From the NCBI GenBank assembly GCA_038202925.1, contig JBBREM010000031.1, positions 1 to 25,167 of the forward strand: a DNA stretch of 25,167 nucleotides, in the 5' to 3' direction. Made by a program: the position numbers and the translations under genes. The DNA comes from JAEVZK01 sp038202925. Lineage in GTDB: Bacteria; Armatimonadota; Fimbriimonadia; Fimbriimonadales; Fimbriimonadaceae. Of this stretch, positions 5,882 through 14,095 are shown one piece after another (within the stretch, counting starts at the first letter, position 1; every line of letters starts with the position of its first letter). The notes under the pieces are model-generated. The model made no database searches and was not told the DNA's origin. It saw only the letters and a list, made by a program, of their open reading frames with translations.

Positions 5882-7246
5882 TCAGTCCCCATGGCGGTGA
5901 GTGAGCAAGCGATATCGGGCGTAGGATGGCTGGAATCCGAGGATGATCTTGCCGGTCGGGCCGTTTCGGTGCTTGGCGATGATGATCTCGGCTTCCTCGA
6001 CGTTGTCCGGGTCGAAGTCGATCTCGCGCTTTTCTTCCTTGGCCTTGTAATAGGCGTCCCGGTACAGCAGCATGACCAGATCGGCCTCCGCCTCGATGGA
6101 GCCCGATTCGCGGATGTCGGACAAGACGGGCCGCTTATCGTCTCGCGCCTCGACGCCGCGATTGAGCTGGGAGAGGGCGATGACCGGTACGTCCAGCTCC
6201 TTAGCCATCGCCTTGATACCTCGTGCGATTTCGCTGATCTCCTGGGTGCGGTTCTCGTTTTTGCGGCTGCTGCGCATGAGCTGCAGGTAATCGACCATCA
6301 CGAGGGCGAGGCCGCCCTCAGCCTTGAGTCGGCGGCACTTGCCGCGCATTTCGAGGGGGGTGACGTCGGAGGCGTCGTCGATGTGGATCGGGAGGCTGTA
6401 AAGGTGCTCGCAGGCGTCGGCGAGCTTGCGATACATATCCGGGCCGATATTCGGCCCCTTCAGCGCATGGGACGACACGCCACTCACCATGGAGACCATC
6501 CTGCGCACAAGCTGGATGCCGCTCATTTCAAGTGAGAAAACGGCCACCGCTCCCTTTCGTTCGCGGGCTGCCGCCAAGGCGAAATCGAGAGCGAGTGAAG
6601 TCTTGCCCATCGAGGGGCGGGCGCCGACGACGACTAAATCGCCGCCGTAGAACCCGGTCGTCATCTTGTCGATATCGCTGAACCCGCTGGTGATACCCAC
6701 GAGCGGCTCGCCGGACTCGATGATGTTGTCGACGTCGATGAAAAACTCTTTGGCGAGAGTGGAAACATGCTGGAACTGGCTGCCGAAGCGGCGGCGGCCC
6801 ACCTCGAACACAAGTTGCTCGGCCTTGTCGACCTTGTCTTCCGCGCTCGCCTCGTCCGCCTCGCGAACGGTGGCAATGATGTCCCTACCCGCGCCTTCCA
6901 GGCGGCGCAGCGTCGCCTTGTCGAGCACGATCTGCGCGTAATGCGTCGCGTTCGCCGCGCTGGGCACGTACTGCGCGATCTGGATGAGGTAATCCTCTCC
7001 GCCGACGTCGTACAGCTTCTCCCGCGCAATCAGTTCGTTCTTGAGCGTAACGAGGTCGATCGGCTTGGAATTGTTGACGAGCTGCCGGATTGACCGGAAG
7101 ATTTCGCGGTGGGCCGGCCGGTAAAAGTCGGCGTCCTCGAGAATCGTCACGATCTCTTCGGCCGCGCGGTCGGAGAGGATCATGGAGCCGAGAGTGGACA
7201 TCTCGGCTTCCAGGCTTTGTAAAGGAACTAGTTCTTCCGCTAACAC
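5882..7246 (-). CDS. dnaB: Replicative DNA helicase DnaB
   Basis: The hexameric 5'-3' helicase of the replication fork. The product has the N-terminal DnaB domain ('VPLQSLEAEMSTLGSMIL', about 7-105), a linker and the RecA-like C-terminal domain. Walker A is GARPSMGKT (208-216) and Walker B 'LVMVDYLQLM' (315-324); the arginine-finger region 'KHRNGPTGKI' is near the end. There is no intein, a common insertion in this gene. The start is uncertain: the frame is open to a TTG at 7342, but that adds about 32 residues without family resemblance. GTG 7246 gives a normal N-terminus and 454 residues, the usual length. A possible -10 TACAAT lies at 7282-7287 (reverse). No loader or primase gene is adjacent. 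Confidence 0.92.
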   Translation of the reverse strand: MLAEELVPLQSLEAEMSTLGSMILSDRAAEEIVTILEDADFYRPAHREIFRSIRQLVNNSKPIDLVTLKNELIAREKLYDVGGEDYLIQIAQYVPSAANATHYAQIVLDKATLRRLEGAGRDIIATVREADEASAEDKVDKAEQLVFEVGRRRFGSQFQHVSTLAKEFFIDVDNIIESGEPLVGITSGFSDIDKMTTGFYGGDLVVVGARPSMGKTSLALDFALAAARERKGAVAVFSLEMSGIQLVRRMVSMVSGVSSHALKGPNIGPDMYRKLADACEHLYSLPIHIDDASDVTPLEMRGKCRRLKAEGGLALVMVDYLQLMRSSRKNENRTQEISEIARGIKAMAKELDVPVIALSQLNRGVEARDDKRPVLSDIRESGSIEAEADLVMLLYRDAYYKAKEEKREIDFDPDNVEEAEIIIAKHRNGPTGKIILGFQPSYARYRLLTHRHGD

Positions 7247-7389
7247 TTTCTCAGGCGCTCCGTCGCCTCCCTTCGATAGTGATTGTATTGCGCCTCCGAC
7301 CGCAATTCCCAAGAATCGCGAAGGTTGTGAGAATCGGCACAAACCCCCCGGTTATCCCCCGCTCCATCCACAGCGATGAGGGAACATCG

Positions 7390-7457
7390 TTGCAGTAATG
7401 GGGCTCGAACATATAAGGGCGGCAACGCGTATGCCCTCAATTCTGTTTTAAGGAGAT
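7390..7457 (+). promoter_or_regulatory. Promoter and strong ribosome-binding site of the Met-rich secreted protein
   Basis: TTGCAG (7390-7395) and TATAAG (7412-7417) with a 16-bp spacer look like a sigma-70-type promoter. AAGGAGAT (7450-7457) is a near-perfect Shine-Dalgarno 7 nt before ATG 7465, implying a leader of about 40 nt, in contrast to the leaderless layout of most genes here. The rest of the 218-bp gap (7247-7464) holds only the presumed dnaB promoter. Confidence 0.6.
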
Positions 7458-7464
7458 ATCTCAG

Positions 7465-7974
7465 ATGAAGAAACTAATGTTAGCGGCGATCGCTTCAATC
7501 ATGTGCGTGGGCGCCATGGCGCAGGACAACATGAACTCAGGCAGCATGACGATGATGGGCGGCCCGTGGGGGATGCGCAAGTCGACGGGCGACGCCGTTA
7601 TGGACCGTTTATGGTTTATTTCGGACCGCACGTTGAATTCCGCCGAGGCGGATACCCTAATGTCGATGTTACGACACATGGGCGGCGCGCAGGCCTACAC
7701 GTTGCAGAAGGCAATCGTCAATGCGATCGACAACATGGCCAAGGACAATCCTGGCTGGAGCGATCGCAATAGCTGGTCGAATATGGGCAGCATGAAGATG
7801 ATGGGCGATGTCGAGACCTACATGATGCTTGAGAAGGGTCTCACGTATCAGGAGGCTGGCGTGTTGCACAACTGGGCTTCCATGTCCACGTCGGAGCAGC
7901 AGGACGTCGTCCTGAAGCTCGTCCGCCACGCGGGCTGGGCAAACTGGTCCTGGATGAACATGAACCACGGCTAA
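7465..7974 (+). CDS. Secreted Met/Trp-rich hypothetical protein
   Basis: I do not recognise a family. The 169-residue product starts with a clear Sec signal peptide (MKKLMLAAIASIMCVGAMA, cleavage likely after AMA). The mature part contains two similar Gly/Ser/Met motifs (NMNSGSMTMMGG and NMGSMKMMGD) and several Trp residues, ending 'WANWSWMNMNHG'. Methionine is strongly over-represented, and Met clusters can bind Cu(I) in periplasmic proteins, but there is no CxxC or clear metal site, so a metal role is only a guess. The middle is helical in character ('LNSAEADTLMSMLRHMGGAQAYTLQKAIVNAIDNMAK'). A strong Shine-Dalgarno and a 12-bp hairpin terminator suggest a well-expressed single-gene transcript. 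Confidence 0.85.
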   Translation: MKKLMLAAIASIMCVGAMAQDNMNSGSMTMMGGPWGMRKSTGDAVMDRLWFISDRTLNSAEADTLMSMLRHMGGAQAYTLQKAIVNAIDNMAKDNPGWSDRNSWSNMGSMKMMGDVETYMMLEKGLTYQEAGVLHNWASMSTSEQQDVVLKLVRHAGWANWSWMNMNHG

Positions 7975-7990
7975 ACGCCGTTGGGTTGCA

Positions 7991-8026
7991 AAAGGGCCAG
8001 CGAGCAATGCTCGCTGGCCCCATTTT
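7991..8026 (+). terminator. Strong rho-independent terminator
   Basis: A perfect 12-bp stem GGGCCAGCGAGC (7994-8005) / GCTCGCTGGCCC (8009-8020) has a 3-nt loop, is preceded by AAA and followed by CATTTT. It lies 17 bp after the stop of the Met-rich protein. Confidence 0.88.
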
Positions 8027-8176
8027 GGGTGTTGAGTGTTGGGTATTGGTGTATTGGGTATTGGGTATTGGTACGGAGAATGAGGCGAGGTGGCGATTGA
8101 GGTTATCTCTTCGGCCGCCCACGGCTTGACCCAATACCCAATACCCAATACCCAATACCCAATACCCAATACCCAC
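8027..8176. repeat. Palindromic heptad-repeat element (ATTGGGT / ACCCAAT)
   Basis: The left arm (8027-8071) has imperfect ATTGGGT-type heptads. The right arm (8129-8176) has six perfect head-to-tail copies of ACCCAAT (8129-8170) plus a partial copy. The arms are reverse complements and flank a 57-nt GC-richer centre, so they can form a long stem. The element starts right after the terminator and ends 8 bp before the next start codon. Confidence 0.92.
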
Positions 8177-8184
8177 TCCTCCCC

Positions 8185-8940
8185 ATGTGCGCCCGCTTCA
8201 ACCTCTTCGCAACGCCCCAGCAGATCGCCAAGCTGCTCGACATTGACGTTCCCAAGTTTGGCCCTCGATACAACATCGCGCCGACTCAAGTGCTGCTGGG
8301 AGCGGTGCTGCGAGAGGGTGGCCGGCAACTGAGGGAGTTTCGTTGGGGGCTGATTCCGAGCTGGGCGAAGGATGCGAAGGTGGGCAGCAAAATGATCAAC
8401 GCGCGATCGGAGACCCTGCTGGAAAAGCCCGCCTTCCGAAACGCCTTCGCCAAGCGTAGGTGCGTCATACCGGCAAGCGGATTCTTCGAGTGGAAGCATG
8501 AAACGATCGAAGAAGAAATCGCCGACGATCGGATTCGCGAAGCGTCGCCAACCCTGTTCGAGGAATACGACATTCCTCGGAGTGCCAAGGCCAAGAGCCG
8601 CGTGGTGAAGCAGCCCTATTTTTTTGGCCTGGCGTCCCGCGAGCCCTTCGCCTTCGCGGGGCTCTACGAATACTGGCGTGATGGCGCGGGCGAGCTGATC
8701 CGGTCTTGCACGATCCTTACCACCCGCCCCAACTCCCTCATCGAGCCGCTGCACGACCGGATGCCCGTCATCCTTCGCCCCCCCCATCTCGATCGCTGGA
8801 TCGATTGCGAAAGCAATATCTCGGCATCGGTTCAAGATTTGTTCGAGCCGTTTCCGGCGAACGAGATGATGGGCATCGAGGTGAGCACATCCGTAAACGA
8901 CCCAAACAACGACTCGCCCGGGTTGATGCCGAGCACATAA
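8185..8940 (+). CDS. yedK: SRAP-domain protein (HMCES/YedK family, SOS response-associated)
   Basis: YedK/HMCES proteins form a covalent thiazolidine link with abasic sites in single-stranded DNA through Cys2 and so shield them. The 251-residue product shows all expected elements: Cys2 in 'MCARF', Asn30 in 'RYNIAPTQ', 'WGLIPSWAKD' (54-63), 'NARSET' (72-77), Glu102 in 'RRCVIPASGFFEW' and His190 in 'LHDRMPVIL'. Between 'FFEW' and 'QPYFF' (about 104-143) there are some 40 charged residues where the family usually has around ten, so it carries an insertion of about 28 residues. ATG 8185 is fixed by Cys2. No Shine-Dalgarno or TANNNT box is seen, and the heptad array lies immediately upstream, so its promoter is unclear. 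Confidence 0.93.
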   Translation: MCARFNLFATPQQIAKLLDIDVPKFGPRYNIAPTQVLLGAVLREGGRQLREFRWGLIPSWAKDAKVGSKMINARSETLLEKPAFRNAFAKRRCVIPASGFFEWKHETIEEEIADDRIREASPTLFEEYDIPRSAKAKSRVVKQPYFFGLASREPFAFAGLYEYWRDGAGELIRSCTILTTRPNSLIEPLHDRMPVILRPPHLDRWIDCESNISASVQDLFEPFPANEMMGIEVSTSVNDPNNDSPGLMPST

Positions 8941-9013
8941 ATCCCGCCTTCCCATCCATTAGAGAACCAAGAAGTAGCCAGACTGCCCGATTTTGCATTC
9001 AAATCCGAGGGTC

Positions 9014-9019
9014 CACAAT
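9014..9019 (+). promoter_or_regulatory. Putative leaderless -10 box of the aldehyde dehydrogenase gene
   Basis: CACAAT lies 7 nt before ATG 9027, the same hexamer as before the acetyltransferase start at 754. It supports 9027 rather than the internal ATG 9042 as the start. Confidence 0.4.
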
Positions 9020-9026
9020 CTAGAAC

Positions 9027-10463
9027 ATGCTGCACTGTGAGATGCTCATCAATGGCCACCTGATCGGCGGCTCCTGCGACCAGTCGGTGGGCAAGCAAGT
9101 CGTCCGGGCGCCCTATGACGATGCGATCGTCGGCACCGCCGCCGAAGGCGATGAGCGCGACCTGCGAGCCGCAGTTGATTCAGCCGACGCCGCATACCAG
9201 TCCTGGCGCAAGTCGCCGCGGCGCGAGCGTCAAGCATTGCTCAGGAAGGTGGCGGCTCTCGTGCGCGAGCGCAAGGACGAGCTGGTCGGCATCCTCACGC
9301 GGGAAGTGGGGAAGCCGGTGGTGTGGTCGGAAGGCGAGGTCGGGCGCCTTGCGCTCACGTTCGAGGATGCCGCCGACGAGCTGGCGCATTTCGGCCTGGA
9401 GCAGCTCCCCGTCAGCATGGACCCGCGCGGCGACGGGTACCGCTGCATCGTCGAGCGGTTCCCAATTGGCGTCATCCTCGGCATCGTCCCCTACAACTGG
9501 CCGTACAACCTCGCTGCGCATAAACTGGCTCCCGCCCTCGCGACGGGCAACACGATCGTCCTGAAACCCTCCCAGCAAGCTCCCCTGTCGACGCTCACCC
9601 TGGCGCGCCTGATCCACGACGCCGATTGCCCGCCCGGAGTCGTTAATGCGGTTAACGTTCCCTCCAAACTCGTGCTGCCAGTCGCCCAGGATCCCAAGGT
9701 CAAGATGGTTAGCTTCACCGGCTCACCGCCTGTCGGATGGATGCTGAAGAAGGAGCTTTCCGACAAGCGCGTCGCGCTCGAACTCGGCGGCAACGCCACC
9801 GCCATTGTCTGCGAGGACGCCGATCTCGACTGGGCGATCCCCCGGATCATCTCCGGCAAGTTCGGCTACGCGGGCCAAATCTGCATCGCCATCCAGCATG
9901 TGCTCGTCCACCGCTCGCGATACGACGAGGTGCGAGAGCGGCTTATAAAGGGCACGAACAAATGCCCTTGGGGCGATCCTTCCGACCGAAAGACCGTGTG
10001 CGGCCCCCTTATTTCGGGCGATGCCGCGCAGAAAGTGATGGATTGGATCGAAGAGGCGATCAGCATGGGCGGAAAACTGCTGGCCGGGGGCAAGCGGGAA
10101 GGCAACGTGGTTCTCCCGACGCTGCTTGAGAGCGTCCCTCGGGTGGCCAAGCTCTCCTGCCAAGAAGTATTCGGCCCGGTTCTTACCCTCGCGCCGTACG
10201 ACACGCTCGACGAGGCGATCTCGATCGTGAACAGCTCCGAATATGGGATTCAAGCTGGCATCTTCACCCACGACATCAGGGACGCCGAACGGGCCTTCGC
10301 CGACTTGGAGCAGGGCGGCGTGATCGTGAACGATTACCCAACGCTACGGTTCGACAATATGCCCTATGGGGGCGTGAAACGAAGCGGCTTCGGCCGGGAA
10401 GGCGTGCGCTACGCGATGGAAGAAATGACCGAGCCCAAGTGTATGGTCACCCGCACCATCTAG
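9027..10463 (+). CDS. NAD(P)-dependent aldehyde dehydrogenase
   Basis: A 478-residue ALDH-superfamily enzyme that oxidises an aldehyde to a carboxylate. Conserved residues: Asn157 (PYNWPYN, oxyanion hole), Lys180 (VLKPS), 'FTGSPPVG' (230-237), general base Glu252 (ALELGGN) and nucleophile Cys286 in 'YAGQICIAIQ'. The 'GQICIAIQHVLVH' motif is closer to the lactaldehyde / non-phosphorylating glyceraldehyde-3-phosphate dehydrogenase side of the family than to betaine-aldehyde types ('GQVC'), but substrate assignment from sequence is weak. It is a single gene. Its stop TAG overlaps the stop of the convergent DUF1800 gene in the shared CTAG at 10460-10463. Confidence 0.9.
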   Translation: MLHCEMLINGHLIGGSCDQSVGKQVVRAPYDDAIVGTAAEGDERDLRAAVDSADAAYQSWRKSPRRERQALLRKVAALVRERKDELVGILTREVGKPVVWSEGEVGRLALTFEDAADELAHFGLEQLPVSMDPRGDGYRCIVERFPIGVILGIVPYNWPYNLAAHKLAPALATGNTIVLKPSQQAPLSTLTLARLIHDADCPPGVVNAVNVPSKLVLPVAQDPKVKMVSFTGSPPVGWMLKKELSDKRVALELGGNATAIVCEDADLDWAIPRIISGKFGYAGQICIAIQHVLVHRSRYDEVRERLIKGTNKCPWGDPSDRKTVCGPLISGDAAQKVMDWIEEAISMGGKLLAGGKREGNVVLPTLLESVPRVAKLSCQEVFGPVLTLAPYDTLDEAISIVNSSEYGIQAGIFTHDIRDAERAFADLEQGGVIVNDYPTLRFDNMPYGGVKRSGFGREGVRYAMEEMTEPKCMVTRTI

Positions 10464-11878
10464 GCGAATTGAAATTCCGGAGAGGCGAAGATCAGCCTCG
10501 AGACGGCTGCCGCGGTTACGTTTGCGTTCCCGGGCGTGACTCGTCCTCCGGATGCCTGCCGAGCCGCGGCCACCAGGTTCGGAATCTTGTCGGCCCGCAT
10601 TTCAGCATCGAAAACCGATACGAGCCGGCGCGCAGCCGCCTCCGGAGTCGGGTCGCGCTGGAACAGCGCCCAAGCATCGCAGCCAATCGTGAACTTTTGG
10701 TTTTTCAGGCCCACCTCGGCCTGGTCAAACAAGGTCTGCGCCCATTTGATGCGCTCCACCATCGTCGCCGAGGAGACCCACGCCGGACCGCCATCCCAGC
10801 CGGCGACGTCGGGCGGATACATGAGCGCCATGCCCATGCCCTTCGTGGAAATCCGCGCGGCGGTTGCCGGCTTGAAATCGCTTAGGAACGTGTCGGTGGT
10901 CAACGCCTGAGCTCCAAAACCGAGCTGCCGCAGTGTTGCGATGGTGAAATCCACGGGATTCTTGTAAACCGTGCGGTCGGCCTTTTCCGAATAGAACTCC
11001 GGAGCCTGCATGATGGCCCTCAGCAACAGCTTGACGTCGAGACCCGAGCGGTAGAACGGCTCGGCGAGCCGCTCAATCAGCGCTGGATCCGGGTTCGAAT
11101 AGGCGAACCATTCCCACAGCTTCCAGGTCAGGTACCGCGACGTGCGCGGGTTGCCGCAGAGGATCGCGATGGCGTCGTCTCCGTCGAAGTTGCCGCGATT
11201 GCCGAGGAATGACTTGGGGTTGGTGTCGTGATCCTCGGTGGTGTCCTTGAATATCTGGCGCTGAGCCAGCTTGCCACCCTTGGGTTGCCGTCGCCTCGCG
11301 CCCGGAGTCCCAAATCCCCAACCCGTGTAGGCGCGGGCCGACTCCAGTACGTCTTGCTCGGAGTAGTGCCCGATCCCGAGCGTGAACAGCTCCATGACCT
11401 CGCGGGCGAAATTCTCGTTGGGATGGCCCTTGACGTTGTACTGATTGTCCAGCCAGAGCAGCATCGCGGGATCTTTGCTGACGTTGAGCAGAAGATCGTG
11501 GAAGCGGCCGGTCGCGGATTTGCGCAGGATGTCGTTCTGCGCGAGCATCATATAGGGGGAGCTAACCTTGTCGGTGCTCGTCGCAAAGTGGTCATGCCAG
11601 AAGAGGGTCATCTTCTCCTGCAGTGGCCGCCGCGTCGTCATCATCCGCGCTATCCACCAATCCTGCAAGGTCTCGATGCGCAGCTTCTGGTTGTTCTTGC
11701 CCACGGCTAGAGCCGTAGGATCGACGGCAAAGCCCTCATCCACCTGGTCGTAGTTCAACAGCTTCTCGATCGCCCCATTGAGGCCATTCGTGCCGTAATA
11801 GGCGACTTCTGCTTCGCTCGCGCCAAAGCCGAACCTGCGGAGTAAGTGGGCGATCTTCTGTTGCTCGGTTTGGAGCAT
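10460..11878 (-). CDS. DUF1800 family protein
   Basis: The 472-residue product has the family's hallmark order: 'IAHLLRRFGFGASEAEV' at the N-terminus, 'LQEKMTLFWHDHFATS' (about 85-100), 'PNENFAREVMELFTLGIGHYSEQDVLESARAYTGW', a 'FLGNRGNFDGDDAIAILCGNPRTSRYLTWKLWEWF' segment, and 'GMALMYPPDVAGWDGG' near the end. Function is unknown; the family is common in Planctomycetes, Acidobacteria and similar groups, often beside a DUF1501 gene. That partner is absent here on both sides. No signal peptide is evident. The ATG at 11878 fits the conserved N-terminus; a TAACCT lies only 3 nt upstream, so its promoter position is unclear. Confidence 0.9.
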   Translation of the reverse strand: MLQTEQQKIAHLLRRFGFGASEAEVAYYGTNGLNGAIEKLLNYDQVDEGFAVDPTALAVGKNNQKLRIETLQDWWIARMMTTRRPLQEKMTLFWHDHFATSTDKVSSPYMMLAQNDILRKSATGRFHDLLLNVSKDPAMLLWLDNQYNVKGHPNENFAREVMELFTLGIGHYSEQDVLESARAYTGWGFGTPGARRRQPKGGKLAQRQIFKDTTEDHDTNPKSFLGNRGNFDGDDAIAILCGNPRTSRYLTWKLWEWFAYSNPDPALIERLAEPFYRSGLDVKLLLRAIMQAPEFYSEKADRTVYKNPVDFTIATLRQLGFGAQALTTDTFLSDFKPATAARISTKGMGMALMYPPDVAGWDGGPAWVSSATMVERIKWAQTLFDQAEVGLKNQKFTIGCDAWALFQRDPTPEAAARRLVSVFDAEMRADKIPNLVAAARQASGGRVTPGNANVTAAAVSRLIFASPEFQFA

Positions 11879-11930
11879 GGTAGGTTAAACGGCTCGCGGC
11901 TTAGCTATGTTCACTCCAAATTGCGGGGGC

Positions 11931-11936
11931 TATACT
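11931..11936 (+). promoter_or_regulatory. Putative leaderless -10 box of purD
   Basis: TATACT lies 7 nt before ATG 11944 with no Shine-Dalgarno between. A weak -35-like TTCACT occurs at 11910-11915. Confidence 0.55.
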
Positions 11937-11943
11937 GCGTCCG

Positions 11944-13158
11944 ATGAAGGTGCTGGTCATCGGGGCGGGCGGACGCGAGCACTCGCTGTGCTGGAAGCTG
12001 GCGCAAGAGGCGGAAGTTATCGCCCTTCCCGGCAATTCGGGCATCGCATCCGTCGCGCGTCTTGCGGCGGGAGACCCGGTCGATGTGGCGCTCGCCGAGG
12101 GGGTCGACCTAGCCGTAGTTGGACCGGAGACTCCGCTTATTGATGGCCTCGCCGATCGTCTCCGCTCGGCCGGAATCGCCACCTTCGGGCCGGGCGCCGA
12201 CGGGGCACGGCTCGAAGGATCGAAGGCGTTCAGCAAAGAGCTGATGCGTGAGGCTGGCGTGCCGACCGCTCCGTTCTCAGTCTTTTCCAGCGCGGACGAT
12301 GCGCACGCCTACGTGTCAGCGAACGGGCCCGTTGTCGTTAAGGCCGATGGCGCAGCGTTTGGAAAAGGAGTCGTCGTCTGTTCCAGCGAACACGAGGCGC
12401 ATGATGCGGTCGATGCGATGCTCACCGACAATGAGTTCGGCCCGGCCGGCAGCCGAATCGTCATTGAAGACCGACTTGCCGGGCCGGAGTTTAGCCTCCT
12501 AACTCTGTGCGCGGACGGCGACTTCTGGAGCTTGCCGGTGGCCCAAGACTACAAGCGCGCGCTGGATGGAGATCGGGGCCCGAATACAGGGGGCATGGGG
12601 TCGTTCTCCCCAGTCGCCGGGGTTTCTGATCCGGTGGTGCGGGAAGCCGAAGAGGCGGTGGTTCGGCCTATCCTGAGGATCCTTCAAGAACGAGGCATCT
12701 CGTACCGAGGCGTGCTCTTCTCGGGGCTGATGGTCCACGAAGGGCGCCCTTTCTGCCTTGAGTTCAACGTTCGATTCGGCGATCCGGAAATCCAGTCGCT
12801 CGTGCTTCGACTTGGAAAGGGTTTTGGCGCTGCGCTGCTCGCCTGCGCGAGGGGCGAGAAGATTGAGCCGGTCAATGTGCTTCCATGGGCCGCCGTTACC
12901 GTCGTGATCGCTAGCGGCGGATATCCGGGCAGTTACGAAACCGGAAAGGCAATCACGATCGGCGATATTCCCGAGGGCGTGCAAGTCTTTCACGCCGGAA
13001 CGACGGCGCGAGACGGCCAACTAATAACGGCGGGTGGGCGCGTTTTCGCCATCTCGGCTTCTGGCCCGACGGTCGAGGCTGCGCGCGCGTTGGCATATCA
13101 AGCGGCGGTCCAAGTCACGTTCGACGGAGCCTACTTCCGGCGAGACATCGCGGGCTGA
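11944..13158 (+). CDS. purD: Phosphoribosylamine--glycine ligase (GAR synthetase)
   Basis: Catalyses the second step of purine synthesis: phosphoribosylamine + glycine + ATP to GAR. The 404-residue product has the N-terminal 'MKVLVIGAGGREHSLCWKL', 'LPGNSGIA', 'VDLAVVGPETPLIDGL', the ATP-grasp core ('EGSKAFSKELMREAGVPTA', 'VVVKADGAAFGKGVVVC', 'DYKRALDGDRGPNTGGMGSFSPV') and the metal-binding 'EFNVRFGDPEIQ'. The usual 'KADGLAAGKGV' appears here as 'KADGAAFGKGV', a mild variation. The GARS C-terminal domain is complete. It is a stand-alone gene, not in a pur operon, and its stop lies 3 bp from the convergent ChaN-like gene. Confidence 0.95.
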   Translation: MKVLVIGAGGREHSLCWKLAQEAEVIALPGNSGIASVARLAAGDPVDVALAEGVDLAVVGPETPLIDGLADRLRSAGIATFGPGADGARLEGSKAFSKELMREAGVPTAPFSVFSSADDAHAYVSANGPVVVKADGAAFGKGVVVCSSEHEAHDAVDAMLTDNEFGPAGSRIVIEDRLAGPEFSLLTLCADGDFWSLPVAQDYKRALDGDRGPNTGGMGSFSPVAGVSDPVVREAEEAVVRPILRILQERGISYRGVLFSGLMVHEGRPFCLEFNVRFGDPEIQSLVLRLGKGFGAALLACARGEKIEPVNVLPWAAVTVVIASGGYPGSYETGKAITIGDIPEGVQVFHAGTTARDGQLITAGGRVFAISASGPTVEAARALAYQAAVQVTFDGAYFRRDIAG

Positions 13159-13161
13159 CCC

Positions 13162-14058
13162 TTATTTCGCTGGAACCGGCTGCTCCTTGGTGAGATATAC
13201 GAAGTCGCCGATACCTCGCGAGACGGTGACGGGCCCGTCGCCCTGCATCATCACTACCGTCACGCCATCGCCCCCGCGCCGACGCGTCACGCGGTAGTTG
13301 ATGCCCTGCTTGTAGAGCACATGGCCCGAGCCCGCGATCACCACGAAAACATCGGAAGGGTGGGATGCGCGGTACCGCAGGGCGGTATCCGCCATCCCCT
13401 CGTCCCAGAGAACCTGGGCGGCGTACATGTTGTCCATGCTGGCGCCGCCCATCGGATGTGGGCTTTCGCCCATCAAGGCATTCCAAACTTGCCGGTGGCC
13501 GGAGACGGACAAGGACATATCTCTCGGCAACTGCCCCTTCGATTCCTCGGGAAGGGAAGCGAAGCCGCCCCGCCCGACCGCTCGCACCCAGTCTCGGGGC
13601 ACGTTCAAACCAATCAGCGGCAACCCGTTATCCCGCACCACCTGAAACACCGGGCGGTAGAACCCGAAGTCGAAGCCCCATTGCTTCTTCCAATCGCTCT
13701 TCTCGAGAAAGTCCGCTTCCTCCATTGTGTTTGCCGACCACTTGTCGAGCCACTCTTGCTTGGGCCGCTGATACATCTCCATGCCGACGGCAACCTTCCG
13801 CCCCGCGCCGACAAGCGCGGCGACGATCGCCCCCTCCATCATCTGATGCGCCGTGGTGGCGTGGTTTTCTCCGAGAAACACGAACGGCTTCCTCGCGGCG
13901 GCTTGGACGATATCCCTTAAAGTGGCGGCCTTTCCGGTGTGCGTGTCGACGATCTGGCCGATCTGCACGGTCACCTCTCCGGGCGCGCCGATCTTCAGTC
14001 GCTTCGGATCAGGCGCGGCTTGAAGGGCAAGAACCACGGAAAGAGCAGCGGAAAGCAT
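13162..14058 (-). CDS. ChaN-like haem-binding uptake protein (DUF399)
   Basis: The 298-residue product begins with a hydrophobic signal (MLSAALSVVLALQAAPD) and continues with the family motifs 'PFVFLGENHATTAHQ' (about 53-67), 'KVAVGMEMYQR', 'WGFDFGFYRPVFQVVRDNGLPLIGLNVPRD', 'MYAAQVLWDEGMADT' and 'VFVVIAGSGHVLYKQGI'. ChaN of Campylobacter is an outer-membrane lipoprotein that binds haem; here I see no lipobox, so the protein may be periplasmic. Whether the haem ligands are kept cannot be decided by eye. TAATAT (reverse of 14065-14070) lies 6 nt before ATG 14058. Divergent neighbour: a lipoprotein at 14096. Confidence 0.82.
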   Translation of the reverse strand: MLSAALSVVLALQAAPDPKRLKIGAPGEVTVQIGQIVDTHTGKAATLRDIVQAAARKPFVFLGENHATTAHQMMEGAIVAALVGAGRKVAVGMEMYQRPKQEWLDKWSANTMEEADFLEKSDWKKQWGFDFGFYRPVFQVVRDNGLPLIGLNVPRDWVRAVGRGGFASLPEESKGQLPRDMSLSVSGHRQVWNALMGESPHPMGGASMDNMYAAQVLWDEGMADTALRYRASHPSDVFVVIAGSGHVLYKQGINYRVTRRRGGDGVTVVMMQGDGPVTVSRGIGDFVYLTKEQPVPAK

Positions 14059-14064
14059 GGCTCG

Positions 14065-14088
14065 ATATTACGCCACTGGCGGTACCCT
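14065..14088. promoter_or_regulatory. Divergent -10 boxes around an 11-bp palindrome
   Basis: TAATAT on the minus strand (14065-14070, 6 nt before the ChaN-like ATG) and TACCCT on the plus strand (14083-14088, 7 nt before ATG 14096) flank CGCCA-C-TGGCG (14071-14081), which begins at the base after the first box and ends 1 bp before the second. Confidence 0.5.
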
Positions 14089-14095
14089 GCTGGGC

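Noticed and set aside
5891..6535. Plus-strand open frame opposite dnaB
   Set aside because: Antisense of the DnaB core domain; no family resemblance and no start signals.
7351..7376. DnaA-box-like sites near dnaB (TTATCCCCC and CATCCACAG)
   Set aside because: Each matches the consensus TTATCCACA at only about seven of nine positions, there is no cluster, and no dnaA/dnaN neighbours, so an origin is not supported.
8129..8176. ACCCAAT array as a CRISPR
   Set aside because: Units are 7 bp with no spacers and there are no cas genes.
7669..8955. 428-codon minus-strand open frame
   Set aside because: It runs antisense through a signal-peptide gene, a terminator, the heptad repeat and the SRAP gene; the repeat is translated as YWVLGIG repeats.
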